DNA from: Serratia marcescens
Lineage (GTDB): Bacteria > Pseudomonadota > Gammaproteobacteria > Enterobacterales > Enterobacteriaceae
DNA: 64,000 nucleotides
Reading direction: 5' to 3'
Assembly (NCBI RefSeq): GCF_001902635.1
Contig: NZ_MJAO01000004.1
Location: 124,001-188,000, forward strand
Numbering within the stretch: the stretch's first letter is position 1; every line of letters begins with the position of its first letter. The notes beneath the pieces are model-generated. The model searched no databases and was not told the DNA's origin. It saw nothing but the letters and a program-made list of their open reading frames with translations. Below, one piece after another: positions 34,644 through 44,838 of the stretch. The translations under genes were made by a program, and so were the position numbers.

Positions 34644-36473
34644 ATGAGCGACCCTGTTGAAGCGTGCGGTTTTACCCTCAGTGAATGGCAGCACCATTAT
34701 CAAACCCGTCCGGCGGGCGAGCGCCTCGCCTGCGTCAGCGCGACGATCGAAACGCTGATCGCCGGACTGAACCCGGACGATAACGCCTGGCTGTATCTCG
34801 CCACGCCGGCGCAGCGCGAGCAGCAGTATCGGCAGCTCGCGCAGTTGCTGGCGGCGGTCGCCGGCGATCTCAGCCGTCTGCCGCTGTTCGGCGTCCCCTT
34901 TGCTATCAAAGACAATATCGACGTCGGCGGCTGGCCGACCAGCGCCGCCTGCCCGGCGTTCACCTATCAGGCCGCGGCGGATGCCACCGTGGTCACCAAC
35001 CTGCGCGCCGCCGGGGCAATCGCCCTCGGTAAAACCAACCTCGACCAGTTCGCTACCGGGTTGGTGGGTACCCGCTCACCTTATGGCGAGGTGGTCAACA
35101 GCTTCGACAGCCGCTACGTCAGCGGCGGTTCCAGTTCCGGCTCCGCTTCGGTGGTGGCGCGCGGCCTGGTGCCGTTCGCGCTGGGCACCGACACCGCCGG
35201 TTCGGGGCGCGTGCCCGCCGGGTTTAACAACATCGTGGGGCTGAAGCCGACCAAGGGGCGGTTGTCCAACCGCGGCGTGGTGCCGGCCTGCCGGTTGAAC
35301 GATACGGTGTCGATCTTCGCGCTGACGGTGGCCGACGCCGCACAGGTGGCGGAACTGGCGAGCGGCTTTGACGAAGCAGATCCGTATTCCCGCCCCGATC
35401 CGCATACCGCGCCGGCGGATATTCCCGCCGCGCCGCGTTTCGCCATCCCCGCCCAGCTGGAGTTTTTCGGTGACGTTCAGGCCGAGCGGGCGTTTCACCG
35501 CGCGCTGGCGCAGCTGCAGGCGGGCGGCGCCACGCTGGAACCCCTCGATTTCGCGCCGTTTCGCACCCTGGCGGAGCAGCTGTATTACGGCCCTTGGGTG
35601 GCGGAGCGCACCGTGGCGATTGAGCCGATGCTGGAAGACAGTCCGCAGGCCATCGATCCGGTGGTGCGCGGCATCGTCGGCAACGGCCTGGGCTACAGCG
35701 CCTGCGACGCCTACAAGGCGGAATACCTGCGCGCCGAATTGGCGCGGCAAATCGCCCAGCGGCTGGCACCGTTCGACGCGCTGGTGGTGCCGACCGCACC
35801 CACTATCCGCACCCTGGCGGAGATGGCGCAGGAGCCGGTGCTGTTCAATTCGCAGTTCGGCACTTACACCAATTTCACCAACCTGGCCGATCTGAGCGCG
35901 CTGGCGCTGCCGGGGCCGCTGCGCGAAGACGGTCTGCCGGCGGGCATCACCCTGCTTGCCCCCGCCTGGCATGACCGGGCGCTGGCGGCGTTTGGTCTGC
36001 GCTGGCAACGGCAATGCGCCTTACCGCTCGGCGCCGTTGGCCGGGCCTTGCCGCCGCAGCCTGCGCCGGCACCGTCGGCGGGGCACGTGCGCCTGGCAGT
36101 AGTGGGCGCTCACCTCAGCGGCATGCCGCTCAACTCCCAGCTGACGCAGCGCGACGCGGTGCGGGTGGAGCAAACCGCTACCGCCCCCTGTTACCGCCTC
36201 TACGCGTTGGCCGATACCGAGCCGCCGAAGCCGGGGCTGGCGCGCGTGGCGCAGGGAGCGGCGATCCGTCTTGAGCTGTGGGACATCCCGCTGGCCCGTT
36301 TCGGCGAGTTTGTGGCGGAAATCCCGGCGCCCTTGGGTATTGGCACGCTGCTGCTGGCGGACGGCCGGCGGGTGAAGGGGTTTATCTGCGAAGCCTGGGC
36401 GCTGGAAGGCGCCACGGATATTACCGAGTTTGGCGGCTGGCGTGACTATCTCGCCAGCGTTAAGGGGGCATGA
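34644..36473 (+). CDS. atzF: allophanate hydrolase
   Basis: The 609-residue cytoplasmic enzyme hydrolyses allophanate to ammonia and CO2, the second step of ATP-dependent urea breakdown. The amidase-signature region has the catalytic lysine (VPFAIKDNID, residue 89), the GGSSSGSAS loop (about 161-169) and the nucleophile region TDTAGSGRVPAG. A C-terminal ~150-residue domain is typical of full-length allophanate hydrolases. Its stop overlaps the urea carboxylase start (ATGA at 36470). It lies behind a sigma-54 promoter, as expected for a nitrogen-scavenging operon. Confidence 0.93.
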   Translation: MSDPVEACGFTLSEWQHHYQTRPAGERLACVSATIETLIAGLNPDDNAWLYLATPAQREQQYRQLAQLLAAVAGDLSRLPLFGVPFAIKDNIDVGGWPTSAACPAFTYQAAADATVVTNLRAAGAIALGKTNLDQFATGLVGTRSPYGEVVNSFDSRYVSGGSSSGSASVVARGLVPFALGTDTAGSGRVPAGFNNIVGLKPTKGRLSNRGVVPACRLNDTVSIFALTVADAAQVAELASGFDEADPYSRPDPHTAPADIPAAPRFAIPAQLEFFGDVQAERAFHRALAQLQAGGATLEPLDFAPFRTLAEQLYYGPWVAERTVAIEPMLEDSPQAIDPVVRGIVGNGLGYSACDAYKAEYLRAELARQIAQRLAPFDALVVPTAPTIRTLAEMAQEPVLFNSQFGTYTNFTNLADLSALALPGPLREDGLPAGITLLAPAWHDRALAAFGLRWQRQCALPLGAVGRALPPQPAPAPSAGHVRLAVVGAHLSGMPLNSQLTQRDAVRVEQTATAPCYRLYALADTEPPKPGLARVAQGAAIRLELWDIPLARFGEFVAEIPAPLGIGTLLLADGRRVKGFICEAWALEGATDITEFGGWRDYLASVKGA

Positions 36474-39400
36474 ACATGTTTACTACCGTACTGATCGCTA
36501 ACCGCGGCGAAATCGCCTGCCGCGCCATTCGCACCCTGAAACGCTTGGGCGTCACCAGCGTGGCGGTCTACTCCGACGCCGACCGCAATGCGCCGCACGT
36601 CACCGACGCCGACAGGGCGGTGGCGCTCGGCGGCGACAAGGCCGCCGACAGCTACCTGCGCATCGACAAGATCCTTGCGGCCGCCGCCGCCACCGGCGCG
36701 CAGGCGATCTACCCCGGCTACGGTTTTTTGTCCGAGAGCGCCGAGTTTGCCGAAGCCTGCGAGGCGGCGGGCATCGCCTTTATCGGCCCGACGGCGGCGC
36801 AGATCCGCGAGTTCGGCCTCAAGCACCGGGCGCGCGAGCTGGCGGCGTTGGCCGGGGTGCCGATGACGCCGGGCACCGGCTTGCTGGAGAGCGTTGAGCA
36901 GGCGGTTGCCGCCGCCGCGCGCATCGGCTACCCGGTGATGCTGAAAAGCACCGCCGGCGGTGGCGGCATCGGCCTGACGCGCTGTGACGACGAGGCGGCG
37001 CTGCGCGACGCCTACGACAGCGTCAAACGACTGGGAGAGCAGTTCTTCCGCGACGCCGGCGCCTTTATCGAACGCTTCGTCGATCGGGCGCGCCACGTCG
37101 AGGTGCAGATTTTCGGCGACGGCCAGGGGCGGGTGGTGGCGCTCGGTGAACGCGACTGCTCGCTGCAGCGCCGCAACCAAAAGGTGGTGGAAGAAACTCC
37201 GGCACCGCACCTGCCGGCGGCGACCCGCCAGGCGCTGCATCGGGCGGCGGTGGTGCTGGGCGAATCGGTGAATTACCGCAGCGCCGGCACCGTGGAATTC
37301 ATTTACGACGCCGCGCGCGACGAGTTTTACTTCCTGGAAGTGAACACCCGCTTACAGGTCGAGCACCCGATCACCGAGATGGTCACCGGCCTGGATCTGA
37401 TCGAAGGCATGTTGCAGGTGGCGGCGGGCGACGCGCTGGATTGGGCGGCGCTGCACCGCGCGCCGCAGGGCGTGGCGATCGAGGTGCGTCTCTACGCCGA
37501 AGATCCGCTGAAAAACTTCCAGCCCAGCCCCGGCGTGCTGACCGAGGTGCATTTCCCCGCCGACGTGCGCCTCGACGGTTGGGTGGCGACCGGTAGCGAA
37601 GTCTCGGCGTTTTACGACCCGATGATCGCCAAGCTGATCGTGCACGGCGCTGACCGGGCGCAGGCGTTGGAAAAGCTGCGCGTGGCGCTGGCGGCGACCC
37701 GTTTGCACGGCATCGCCACCAACCTCGATTATCTGCGGCAGGTGATCGCCACGCCGCAATTTCAGCACGGCGACGTCTGGACGCGCTTGCTGGACGAGTT
37801 GCGTTTCCAGCCGCACTGCCTCGAAGTGCTGCAACCCGGCACCTACAGCAGCGTGCAGGATTATCCCGGCCGCCTCGGCTATTGGGACATCGGCGTGCCG
37901 CCGTCCGGTCCGATGGACGACTTCGCGTTCCGGCTGGCCAACCGTATCGTCGGCAACCACCCGGCGGCCGCCGGGCTGGAGTTTACCCTGCAGGGGCCGA
38001 CGCTGCGCTTTCACTGCGACGCCACCCTCGCACTGACTGGGGCGAACTGCCCGGCCGATCTGGACGGTGAAGCGGTCGCTTACTGGCAACCGATCGCGGT
38101 GCGGGCCGGGCAGGTGCTGACGCTGGGGCGCGCCACGCACGGCTGCCGCATCTATCTGGCGGTACGCAACGGCTTCGACGTGCCGGTGTATCTCGGCAGC
38201 CGTTCCACCTTCGCACTCGGGCAGTTCGGCGGCCACGCCGGGCGCACCTTGCGCGTGGCGGACATGCTGGCGATCGCTCAACCGGCGCTGGCCGCCAGCA
38301 CCACGCCGTCGCCGATCGCCGCGCCGCAGGCGATGGACGACAGCCTGATCCCGCACTACGGCGATCAGTGGCACATCGGCGTGCTGTACGGGCCGCACGG
38401 CGCGCCGGACTTTTTCACCGCCGAGTCGATAGACGCCTTCTTCGCCACCGACTGGCAGGTGCATTACAACTCTAACCGCCTCGGCGTGCGCCTGTCGGGG
38501 CCGAAACCGGAGTGGGCGCGGGAGGACGGCGGCGAGGCCGGTTTGCATCCTTCCAACGTGCACGACTGCGAGTATGCCATCGGCGCGATCAACTTTACCG
38601 GCGACTTCCCGGTGATCCTGACCCGCGACGGGCCCAGCCTCGGCGGCTTTGTCTGCCCGGTGACCATCGCCAAGGCCGAGCTGTGGAAGGTCGGGCAGGT
38701 GAAACCGGGCGACCGCATCCGTTTCCATCCGATCGGCTTTCGCCAGGCGCAGTCGCTGGAACAGGCGCAGCTTGGCAGCATCGAAGCGCTGGCGGCGGTA
38801 AAGGCCATCACCCTGCCGCCGCCGGATCTGGCCCCGGCGGAGACCGTCTCTGCGGCGGTGCTGGCGGCGCTGCCGGCGGCGGAAGGGCGCCCGGCGGTGG
38901 CCTATCGCCAGGCGGGGGACGGTTACATTCTGATGGAGTACGGCGACAACGTGCTCGATCTGGCGCTGCGGCTGCGCATCCATCTGCTGATGCAGTCGCT
39001 GCGAGAGGAGGCGATAGCGGGCGTAGCGGAGCTGGCGCCGGGCGTGCGTTCGCTGCAAATCCGCTACGACAGCCGGGTGATAAGCCAGGCCGATCTGCTG
39101 CAGCGCCTGCTGGCGTGCGAACGGGCGCTGGGGGACGTCAGCCGCCTGAAGGTGCCGACGCGAACCGTCTGGCTGCCGATGGCGTTCGAAGATTCGGCCA
39201 CCCTGGGCGCGGTGGATCGCTATCAGCAGACGGTGCGCGCCTCGGCGCCCTGGCTGCCGAACAATGTCGATTTCATCCAGCGCATCAACGGCCTGAGCCG
39301 ACGCGAGCAGGTGCGCGACATTCTGTTCGACGCCAGCTATCTGATCCTCGGGCTGGGAGACGTCTACCTCGGCGCACCCTGCGCGGTGCCGCTCGATCCG

Positions 39401-40096
39401 CGCCATCGCCTGCTGAGTTCCAAATATAACCCGGCGCGCACCCACACCGCCGAAGGGACGGTCGGCATCGGCGGCATGTACATGTGCATCTACGGCATGG
39501 ACTCGCCGGGCGGTTACCAGCTGGTGGGGCGCACGCTGCCGATCTGGAACAAATTCCTCAAAAACCCGCAGTTCACCGCCGATGAACCCTGGCTGCTGCG
39601 CTTCTTCGATCAGGTGCGCTTCTACCCGGTCAGCGAGCAAGAACTGGACGAGCAGCGCGAAGCGTTCCGTGAAGGGCGCATGCAGGTGCGCATCGAAGAG
39701 AGCGAATTCGACTTCGCTGCCTACACCGATTTCCTGGCCGACAACGCCGAGGCGATCGCCGACTTCCAGCATCGCCAGCAGCAGGCGTTCAGCGCCGAAG
39801 TGGCGCGCTGGCGCAGCGAGGACGACGAGGCCGAGGCGCAGCTGTTGCCGCCGGTTGAAGAAGACGCGATCGACGGCGATCTGGTCAGCGCCGATCTGAA
39901 CGGCAGCGTGTGGAAGATCCTGGTGGAGCCGGGGCAGGCGGTGGCGGCCGGGCAGCCGCTGATCGTGGTCGAGGCGATGAAGATGGAATTGGCGGTCACT
40001 GCGCCGCGCGCCGGGATCGTCAAACGCATCAGCTGCCGGCAGGGGCGGCCGGTCGGGCCGGGCGACGCCTTGCTGTGGCTGGAAAAAGCGGTTTGA
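36470..40096 (+). CDS. uca: urea carboxylase (biotin-dependent)
   Basis: The 1208-residue enzyme carboxylates urea to allophanate using biotin, ATP and bicarbonate. In order it has a biotin carboxylase module (ANRGEIACRAIRT at the start, the ATP loop STAGGGGIGL near 160, and EVNTRLQVEHPITEM near 290). A region like allophanate hydrolase subunit 2/KipA follows (YSSVQDYPGRLGYWDIGVP onward), then a subunit 1/KipI-like region. A biotinyl domain with VEAMKMEL near residue 1167 closes it. The whole chain matches the fused Uca/DUR type. ATG at 36470 overlaps the hydrolase gene; a second ATG at 36476 is also possible. Confidence 0.94.
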   Translation: MNMFTTVLIANRGEIACRAIRTLKRLGVTSVAVYSDADRNAPHVTDADRAVALGGDKAADSYLRIDKILAAAAATGAQAIYPGYGFLSESAEFAEACEAAGIAFIGPTAAQIREFGLKHRARELAALAGVPMTPGTGLLESVEQAVAAAARIGYPVMLKSTAGGGGIGLTRCDDEAALRDAYDSVKRLGEQFFRDAGAFIERFVDRARHVEVQIFGDGQGRVVALGERDCSLQRRNQKVVEETPAPHLPAATRQALHRAAVVLGESVNYRSAGTVEFIYDAARDEFYFLEVNTRLQVEHPITEMVTGLDLIEGMLQVAAGDALDWAALHRAPQGVAIEVRLYAEDPLKNFQPSPGVLTEVHFPADVRLDGWVATGSEVSAFYDPMIAKLIVHGADRAQALEKLRVALAATRLHGIATNLDYLRQVIATPQFQHGDVWTRLLDELRFQPHCLEVLQPGTYSSVQDYPGRLGYWDIGVPPSGPMDDFAFRLANRIVGNHPAAAGLEFTLQGPTLRFHCDATLALTGANCPADLDGEAVAYWQPIAVRAGQVLTLGRATHGCRIYLAVRNGFDVPVYLGSRSTFALGQFGGHAGRTLRVADMLAIAQPALAASTTPSPIAAPQAMDDSLIPHYGDQWHIGVLYGPHGAPDFFTAESIDAFFATDWQVHYNSNRLGVRLSGPKPEWAREDGGEAGLHPSNVHDCEYAIGAINFTGDFPVILTRDGPSLGGFVCPVTIAKAELWKVGQVKPGDRIRFHPIGFRQAQSLEQAQLGSIEALAAVKAITLPPPDLAPAETVSAAVLAALPAAEGRPAVAYRQAGDGYILMEYGDNVLDLALRLRIHLLMQSLREEAIAGVAELAPGVRSLQIRYDSRVISQADLLQRLLACERALGDVSRLKVPTRTVWLPMAFEDSATLGAVDRYQQTVRASAPWLPNNVDFIQRINGLSRREQVRDILFDASYLILGLGDVYLGAPCAVPLDPRHRLLSSKYNPARTHTAEGTVGIGGMYMCIYGMDSPGGYQLVGRTLPIWNKFLKNPQFTADEPWLLRFFDQVRFYPVSEQELDEQREAFREGRMQVRIEESEFDFAAYTDFLADNAEAIADFQHRQQQAFSAEVARWRSEDDEAEAQLLPPVEEDAIDGDLVSADLNGSVWKILVEPGQAVAAGQPLIVVEAMKMELAVTAPRAGIVKRISCRQGRPVGPGDALLWLEKAV

Positions 40097-40107
40097 ACGG
40101 AGGGGCG

Positions 40108-40830
40108 ATGATGCAAATCACCAACGGGGAGCACAAAGCGCGGCCAGAGGGGCTAGCGGAGCGCATTTATCTGCAGCTCAAGGCCGACATCTTCGAGTTT
40201 CGCCTGCTGCCGGGCGATCGCTTCAGCGAAAGCGACGTGGCGCAGCGCATGGCGGCCAGCCGCACGCCGGTGCGCCAGGCGCTGTTTCGGCTCGAGCGCG
40301 AAGGCTATGTCGAGGTGCTGTTTCGCAGCGGCTGGCAGGTGCGGCCGTTCGATTTTGCCTACTTCGAAGAGCTGTACGACCTGCGCATCGTGCTGGAACA
40401 AGAGGCGGTGAAACGGCTGTGCGAATGGCCGGCCGGGGAAACGCCGGCCGCACTGGCGGCGCTGAACCGTTTTTGGACCGAAGCGCCGCGCCTGGCGGAC
40501 GGCCAGGCAGTGTCGCAGCACGATGAGCAGTTTCATCAGGCGTTGGTGGCCGCGGCAGGCAACGGCGAAATGGCGCGCATTCACCGCGAACTGACCGAAA
40601 AGATCCGCATCATTCGCCGGCTGGATTTCACCCAGCAGGCGCGAGTGGACGCCACCTACCGCGAACACGCCGCCATTTTGCAGGCGATCCTGCAGCGGCA
40701 AAGCGGGGCGGCGCAAGCGCTGCTCGGCGAGCATATCGTCGTCAGCAAGGCAGAGGTACGAAAAATAACGCTGCACATGTTGCATCAGGCGCGGGCCCAG
40801 CAGCCCGCGCGGTCGGCGCAACGATTTTGA
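40108..40830 (+). CDS. GntR-family (FadR subgroup) regulator
   Basis: The 240-residue protein has an N-terminal GntR winged helix (LAERIYLQLKADIFEFRLLPGDRF, then SDVAQRMAASRTPVRQAL). Its FCD-type C-terminal ligand domain has metal-binding histidines (HDEQFHQAL and a later EHAAIL). It sits between the urea carboxylase and the urea importer genes, so it probably tunes this operon in response to urea or a breakdown product. A GGAGGGGCG ribosome site fixes the ATG at 40108; the longer frame overlaps the carboxylase coding sequence. Confidence 0.9.
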   Translation: MMQITNGEHKARPEGLAERIYLQLKADIFEFRLLPGDRFSESDVAQRMAASRTPVRQALFRLEREGYVEVLFRSGWQVRPFDFAYFEELYDLRIVLEQEAVKRLCEWPAGETPAALAALNRFWTEAPRLADGQAVSQHDEQFHQALVAAAGNGEMARIHRELTEKIRIIRRLDFTQQARVDATYREHAAILQAILQRQSGAAQALLGEHIVVSKAEVRKITLHMLHQARAQQPARSAQRF

Positions 40831-40856
40831 TTTCACACACATCAGGAGTTTGAACT

Positions 40857-42125
40857 ATGCAACGTCGTCGTTTTATCAAAGCTTTTGCGCTGTCCGCCGC
40901 CGCGATCGGCCTGGGCCTGGCCTGGAGCGCGCAGGCTGCCGACACCATCAAGGTCGGCATCCTGAGTTCGCTCTCCGGCACCATGGCGATTTCCGAGACG
41001 CCGCTGAAGGATGTGGCGCTGATGACCATCGACGAGATCAACGCCAAAGGCGGGGTGCTTGGCAAAAAGCTGGAGCCGGTGGTGGTGGATCCGGCCTCCA
41101 ACTGGCCGCTGTTCGCCGAAAAGGCGCGCCAGCTGTTGAGCCAGGATAAGGTGGCGGCGGTGTTCGGCTGCTGGACCTCGGTGTCGCGCAAGTCGGTGCT
41201 GCCGGTGTTTGAGGAGCTGAACGGGCTGCTGTTCTACCCGGTGCAATACGAAGGGGAAGAGATGTCGCCGAACGTGTTCTATACCGGCGCGGCGCCGAAC
41301 CAGCAGGCGATCCCGGCGGTGGAATACCTGCTGAGCGAGGACGGCGGCGGCGCCAAGCGCTTCTTCCTGCTGGGCACCGATTACGTCTATCCGCGCACCA
41401 CCAACAAGATCCTGCGCGCCTTCCTGCACAGCAAAGGCGTGCAGGACAAGGATATCGAAGAAGTCTACACGCCGTTCGGCTACAGCGATTACCAGACCAT
41501 CGTCGCCAACATCAAGAAGTTTGCCGCCGGCGGCAACACGGCGGTGATCTCCACCATCAACGGCGACTCCAACGTGCCGTTCTACAAAGAGCTGGCCAAC
41601 CAGGGCGTCAAGGCCACCGACGTGCCGGTGATCGCCTTCTCGGTCGGCGAGGAAGAGCTGCGCGGCATCGACACCCAACCGCTGGTGGGCAACCTGGCGG
41701 CCTGGAACTACTTCGAATCGCTGGATAACCCGACCAACAAGCAGTTTGTCAGCCAGTGGAAAGCCTACGCCAAGGCGCACAACCTGCCGAATTACGCCAC
41801 CGCGGTGACCAACGATCCGATGGAGGCCACTTACGTCGGTATCCACATGTGGGCGCAGGCGGTGGAAAAGGCCGGCACCACCGACGTCGATAAGGTGCGC
41901 GCGGCGATGGCCGGGCAAACCTTCGCCGCGCCGTCGGGCTTCACGCTGACCATGGATCCGACCAACCACCACCTGCACAAGCCGGTGATGATCGGCGAGA
42001 TCGAGGGCAACGGCCAGTTCAACGTGGTGTGGCAGACCGAAGCGCCGGTGCGCGCACAGCCGTGGAGCCCGTATATCGCCGGCAACGACAAGAAGCCGGA
42101 TTACCCGGTGAAGGGCGGCAAGTAA
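40857..42125 (+). CDS. urtA: urea ABC transporter binding protein UrtA
   Basis: The 422-residue periplasmic protein starts with a Tat-type signal (MQRRRFIKAFALSAAAIGLG) and continues as an UrtA-family receptor: IKVGILSSLSGTMAISETPLKD, FGCWTSVSRKSVLPVFEE and NGLLFYPVQYEGEE. UrtA binds urea for the UrtBCDE pump. It heads the urt genes and is followed by urtB after 56 bases. Confidence 0.95.
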   Translation: MQRRRFIKAFALSAAAIGLGLAWSAQAADTIKVGILSSLSGTMAISETPLKDVALMTIDEINAKGGVLGKKLEPVVVDPASNWPLFAEKARQLLSQDKVAAVFGCWTSVSRKSVLPVFEELNGLLFYPVQYEGEEMSPNVFYTGAAPNQQAIPAVEYLLSEDGGGAKRFFLLGTDYVYPRTTNKILRAFLHSKGVQDKDIEEVYTPFGYSDYQTIVANIKKFAAGGNTAVISTINGDSNVPFYKELANQGVKATDVPVIAFSVGEEELRGIDTQPLVGNLAAWNYFESLDNPTNKQFVSQWKAYAKAHNLPNYATAVTNDPMEATYVGIHMWAQAVEKAGTTDVDKVRAAMAGQTFAAPSGFTLTMDPTNHHLHKPVMIGEIEGNGQFNVVWQTEAPVRAQPWSPYIAGNDKKPDYPVKGGK

Positions 42126-42181
42126 CGTCACTCAGCGCCGGCGCGGCTCAACGCCCGCCGGCCCAACAGAAGAGGCAGCTG

Positions 42182-43762
42182 ATGCAATCTCCGTTTTTAT
42201 CCTCTCTGCGCGTCGGGCTGTGGCTGCTGTGCGCCTGGCCCCTGCTGGCGCAGGCCGGGCCGGCCGCTGAGTTTGCGGCGGCCAACCGTGCGCAGCAGGC
42301 CAAACTGCTGCAGGCATGGGCGGCCGAGCCGGACGCCGCGCGCCTGCCGCTGCTGCAGGGGCTGCAGCAAGAAACCGTGGCGATCGACGGGGCGAGGCGC
42401 GCCTTTATCCGCCAGGGCGATCGCTATCTGCCGCTTGAAGGTGAGGCGGCCCCGGTCGGCGAACCGAAGAAGGTGTGGCTGAACAACCGGCTGCGGATTC
42501 TGATCGCCAACGCCTTGTCGGCGCAGCGGCTGGTCAGCGCGGACGCGGCGGTGCGGCTGCAGGCGGCGAGCGCGCTGCAGCGCGAAGCGAACGGCGAGCA
42601 GCTACCGCTGTTGGCCCGGCAGCTGGCGCGGGAAACAGACCCGCAGGTCCATCAGGCGCTGAACCTGGCGCTGGCTAACCTGCAGCTGGCCGACGGCAAT
42701 CCGCAGGTGCGTTTCAATGCGGTGCGGCTGTTGGGCGAATCGGGCGAACCGGAAACCCGCGCGCGGCTGCAAGCGTTGACCGACGCCGCCCATGAGCCGG
42801 ACGCCGCGGTGCGCGCCGAGGCGCAACGCAGCCTGCAGCGGGTGCAGCATCGCCTGATGATCGGCGATCTGCTCGGCCAGGCGTTCAGCGGCCTGTCGCT
42901 CGGTTCGATCCTGCTGCTGGCGGCGCTCGGGCTGGCGATCACCTACGGCCTGCTCGGCGTCATCAATATGGCGCACGGCGAAATGCTGATGCTCGGTGCC
43001 TATTCCGCCTACCTGGTGCAGGGGCTGTTTCAGCAGTTTGCGCCGCAGTGGCTGGCACTCTACCCGCTGGCGGCGCTGCCGGTGGCGTTCGCCATCACCG
43101 CCGGGATCGGCATGCTGCTTGAGCGCACGGTGATCCGCCATCTGTACGGCCGGCCGCTGGAAACCCTGCTGGCCACCTGGGGCATCAGCCTGGTGCTGAT
43201 CCAGCTGGTGCGGGTGCTGTTCGGGGCGCAGAACGTCGAGGTCGCCAACCCGGCGTGGCTGTCGGGCGGCGTGCAGCTGCTGCCGAACCTGGTGCTGCCG
43301 TGGAACCGCATCGCGGTGATCGCGTTCGTGCTGCTGGTGCTGGCGCTGACCTGGCTGCTGCTGAACAAGACCCGGCTCGGCATGAACGTGCGCGCGGTGA
43401 CGCAAAACCGCGCGATGGCGGCCTGCTGCGGCGTGCCCACCGGGCGGGTGGACATGCTAGCCTTCGGGCTGGGATCCGGCATCGCCGGGCTCGGCGGGGT
43501 AGCGCTGTCGCAGTTGGGCAACGTCGGGCCGGAGCTGGGGCAAGGCTACATCATCGATTCGTTCCTGGTGGTAGTGCTCGGCGGCGTCGGCCAGCTGGCG
43601 GGGACGGTGGCGGCGGCCTTCGGCCTCGGCATCGTCAACAAGATCCTCGAGCCGCAGATCGGCGCCGTGTTGGGCAAGATCCTGATCCTGGTGCTGATCG
43701 TTCTGTTTATTCAAAAGCGCCCGCAGGGGCTGTTCGCCCTCAAGGGCAGGGTGATTGACTGA
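42182..43762 (+). CDS. urtB: urea ABC permease UrtB
   Basis: The 526-residue protein has a signal-like N-terminus, about 240 residues of alpha-helical HEAT-like periplasmic sequence (RQLARETDPQVHQAL), and then an eight-helix LivH-type permease (GLLGVINMAHGEMLMLGAYSAY, then VRAVTQNRAMAACCGVPTG). This two-part layout is the usual UrtB form. The ATG at 42182 follows GAGGCAGCTG and leaves out an open frame in the intergenic region. Its stop overlaps urtC by one base (TGATG). Confidence 0.93.
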   Translation: MQSPFLSSLRVGLWLLCAWPLLAQAGPAAEFAAANRAQQAKLLQAWAAEPDAARLPLLQGLQQETVAIDGARRAFIRQGDRYLPLEGEAAPVGEPKKVWLNNRLRILIANALSAQRLVSADAAVRLQAASALQREANGEQLPLLARQLARETDPQVHQALNLALANLQLADGNPQVRFNAVRLLGESGEPETRARLQALTDAAHEPDAAVRAEAQRSLQRVQHRLMIGDLLGQAFSGLSLGSILLLAALGLAITYGLLGVINMAHGEMLMLGAYSAYLVQGLFQQFAPQWLALYPLAALPVAFAITAGIGMLLERTVIRHLYGRPLETLLATWGISLVLIQLVRVLFGAQNVEVANPAWLSGGVQLLPNLVLPWNRIAVIAFVLLVLALTWLLLNKTRLGMNVRAVTQNRAMAACCGVPTGRVDMLAFGLGSGIAGLGGVALSQLGNVGPELGQGYIIDSFLVVVLGGVGQLAGTVAAAFGLGIVNKILEPQIGAVLGKILILVLIVLFIQKRPQGLFALKGRVID

Positions 43763-44838
43763 TGAGCCAACCATTGACCGTAACCGGCGTGCAGAAAGCG
43801 CCCCGGCTGGCGTTGAGCATCGGCGTGCTGGCGTTGCTGGCGCTGCTGGTGATGCCGTTCATGACGCTGTTACCGGCGGATCATCCGCTGGCGGTGTCCA
43901 CCTATACTCTGACGCTGGCGGGCAAGATCCTGTGCTACGCGGTGGTGGCGGTGGCGCTCGATCTGGTGTGGGGCTATGCCGGGCTGCTGTCGCTCGGCCA
44001 CGGGCTGTTCTTCGCGCTCGGCGGCTACGCCATGGGCATGTACCTGATGCGGCAGGCGGCGGGCGACGGGCTGCCGGCGTTTATGGCGTTCCTCTCCTGG
44101 AATGAGCTGCCGTGGTTCTGGAGCGGCACCCAGCATTTCGCCTGGGCGCTGTGCCTGATCGTGCTGGTGCCGGGCCTGCTGGCCTTCCTGTTCGGTTACT
44201 TCGCCTTCCGCTCGAAAATCAAAGGGGTGTATTTCTCGATCATGACCCAGGCGCTGACCTATGCCGGCATGCTGCTGTTCTTTCGCAACGAGACCGGCTT
44301 CGGCGGCAATAACGGCTTTACCGGTTTCACCACGCTGCTCGGTTTTCCCATCACCGCCCCCGGCACGCGGGTGGTGCTGTTTCTGGCGACGGTGCTGCTG
44401 CTGGCCGCCAGCCTGGCCATCGGCTTTGCCCTGGCGCGCAGCAAGTTCGGCCGGGTGCTGACCGCGGTGCGCGATGCGGAAAACCGGCTGACCTTCTGCG
44501 GCTACGATCCAAAGGGCTTCAAGCTGTTCGTCTGGACGTTGTCGGCGGTGCTGTGCGGGCTGGCCGGCGCGCTCTATGTGCCGCAGGTCGGCATCATCAA
44601 CCCCGGCGAAATGTCGCCGACCAACTCGATCGAGGCCGCCATCTGGGTGGCGCTCGGCGGGCGCGGCACGCTGGTGGGGCCGCTGCTCGGCGCCGGCATT
44701 GTCAACGGCGCCAAGAGCTGGTTCACCATGGCCATTCCCGAATACTGGCAGTTCTTCCTCGGCCTGATGTTTATCGTCGTCACGCTGTTTCTGCCCAAAG
44801 GGGTGATCGGCCTGCTGCGCCGGAGGAAAACCTCATGA
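43762..44838 (+). CDS. urtC: urea ABC permease UrtC
   Basis: The 358-residue LivM-type permease carries conserved regions WGYAGLLSLGHGLFFALGGYAMGMYL, VYFSIMTQALTYAGMLLFFRNETGFGGNNG and FGRVLTAVRDAENRLTFCGYDP. It pairs with UrtB to form the urea channel. The end overlaps the start of urtD in an ATGA arrangement. Confidence 0.94.
   Translation: MSQPLTVTGVQKAPRLALSIGVLALLALLVMPFMTLLPADHPLAVSTYTLTLAGKILCYAVVAVALDLVWGYAGLLSLGHGLFFALGGYAMGMYLMRQAAGDGLPAFMAFLSWNELPWFWSGTQHFAWALCLIVLVPGLLAFLFGYFAFRSKIKGVYFSIMTQALTYAGMLLFFRNETGFGGNNGFTGFTTLLGFPITAPGTRVVLFLATVLLLAASLAIGFALARSKFGRVLTAVRDAENRLTFCGYDPKGFKLFVWTLSAVLCGLAGALYVPQVGIINPGEMSPTNSIEAAIWVALGGRGTLVGPLLGAGIVNGAKSWFTMAIPEYWQFFLGLMFIVVTLFLPKGVIGLLRRRKTS

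Noticed and set aside
37352-39772. An 806-codon open frame on the minus strand inside urea carboxylase.
   Set aside because: It is Arg/His/Gln-rich, has no family motifs and mirrors the GC-rich third-position bias of the real plus-strand gene.
39910-40107. Extension of the GntR gene into urea carboxylase.
   Set aside because: It overlaps the biotinyl domain in another frame; a strong ribosome site fixes the start at 40108.
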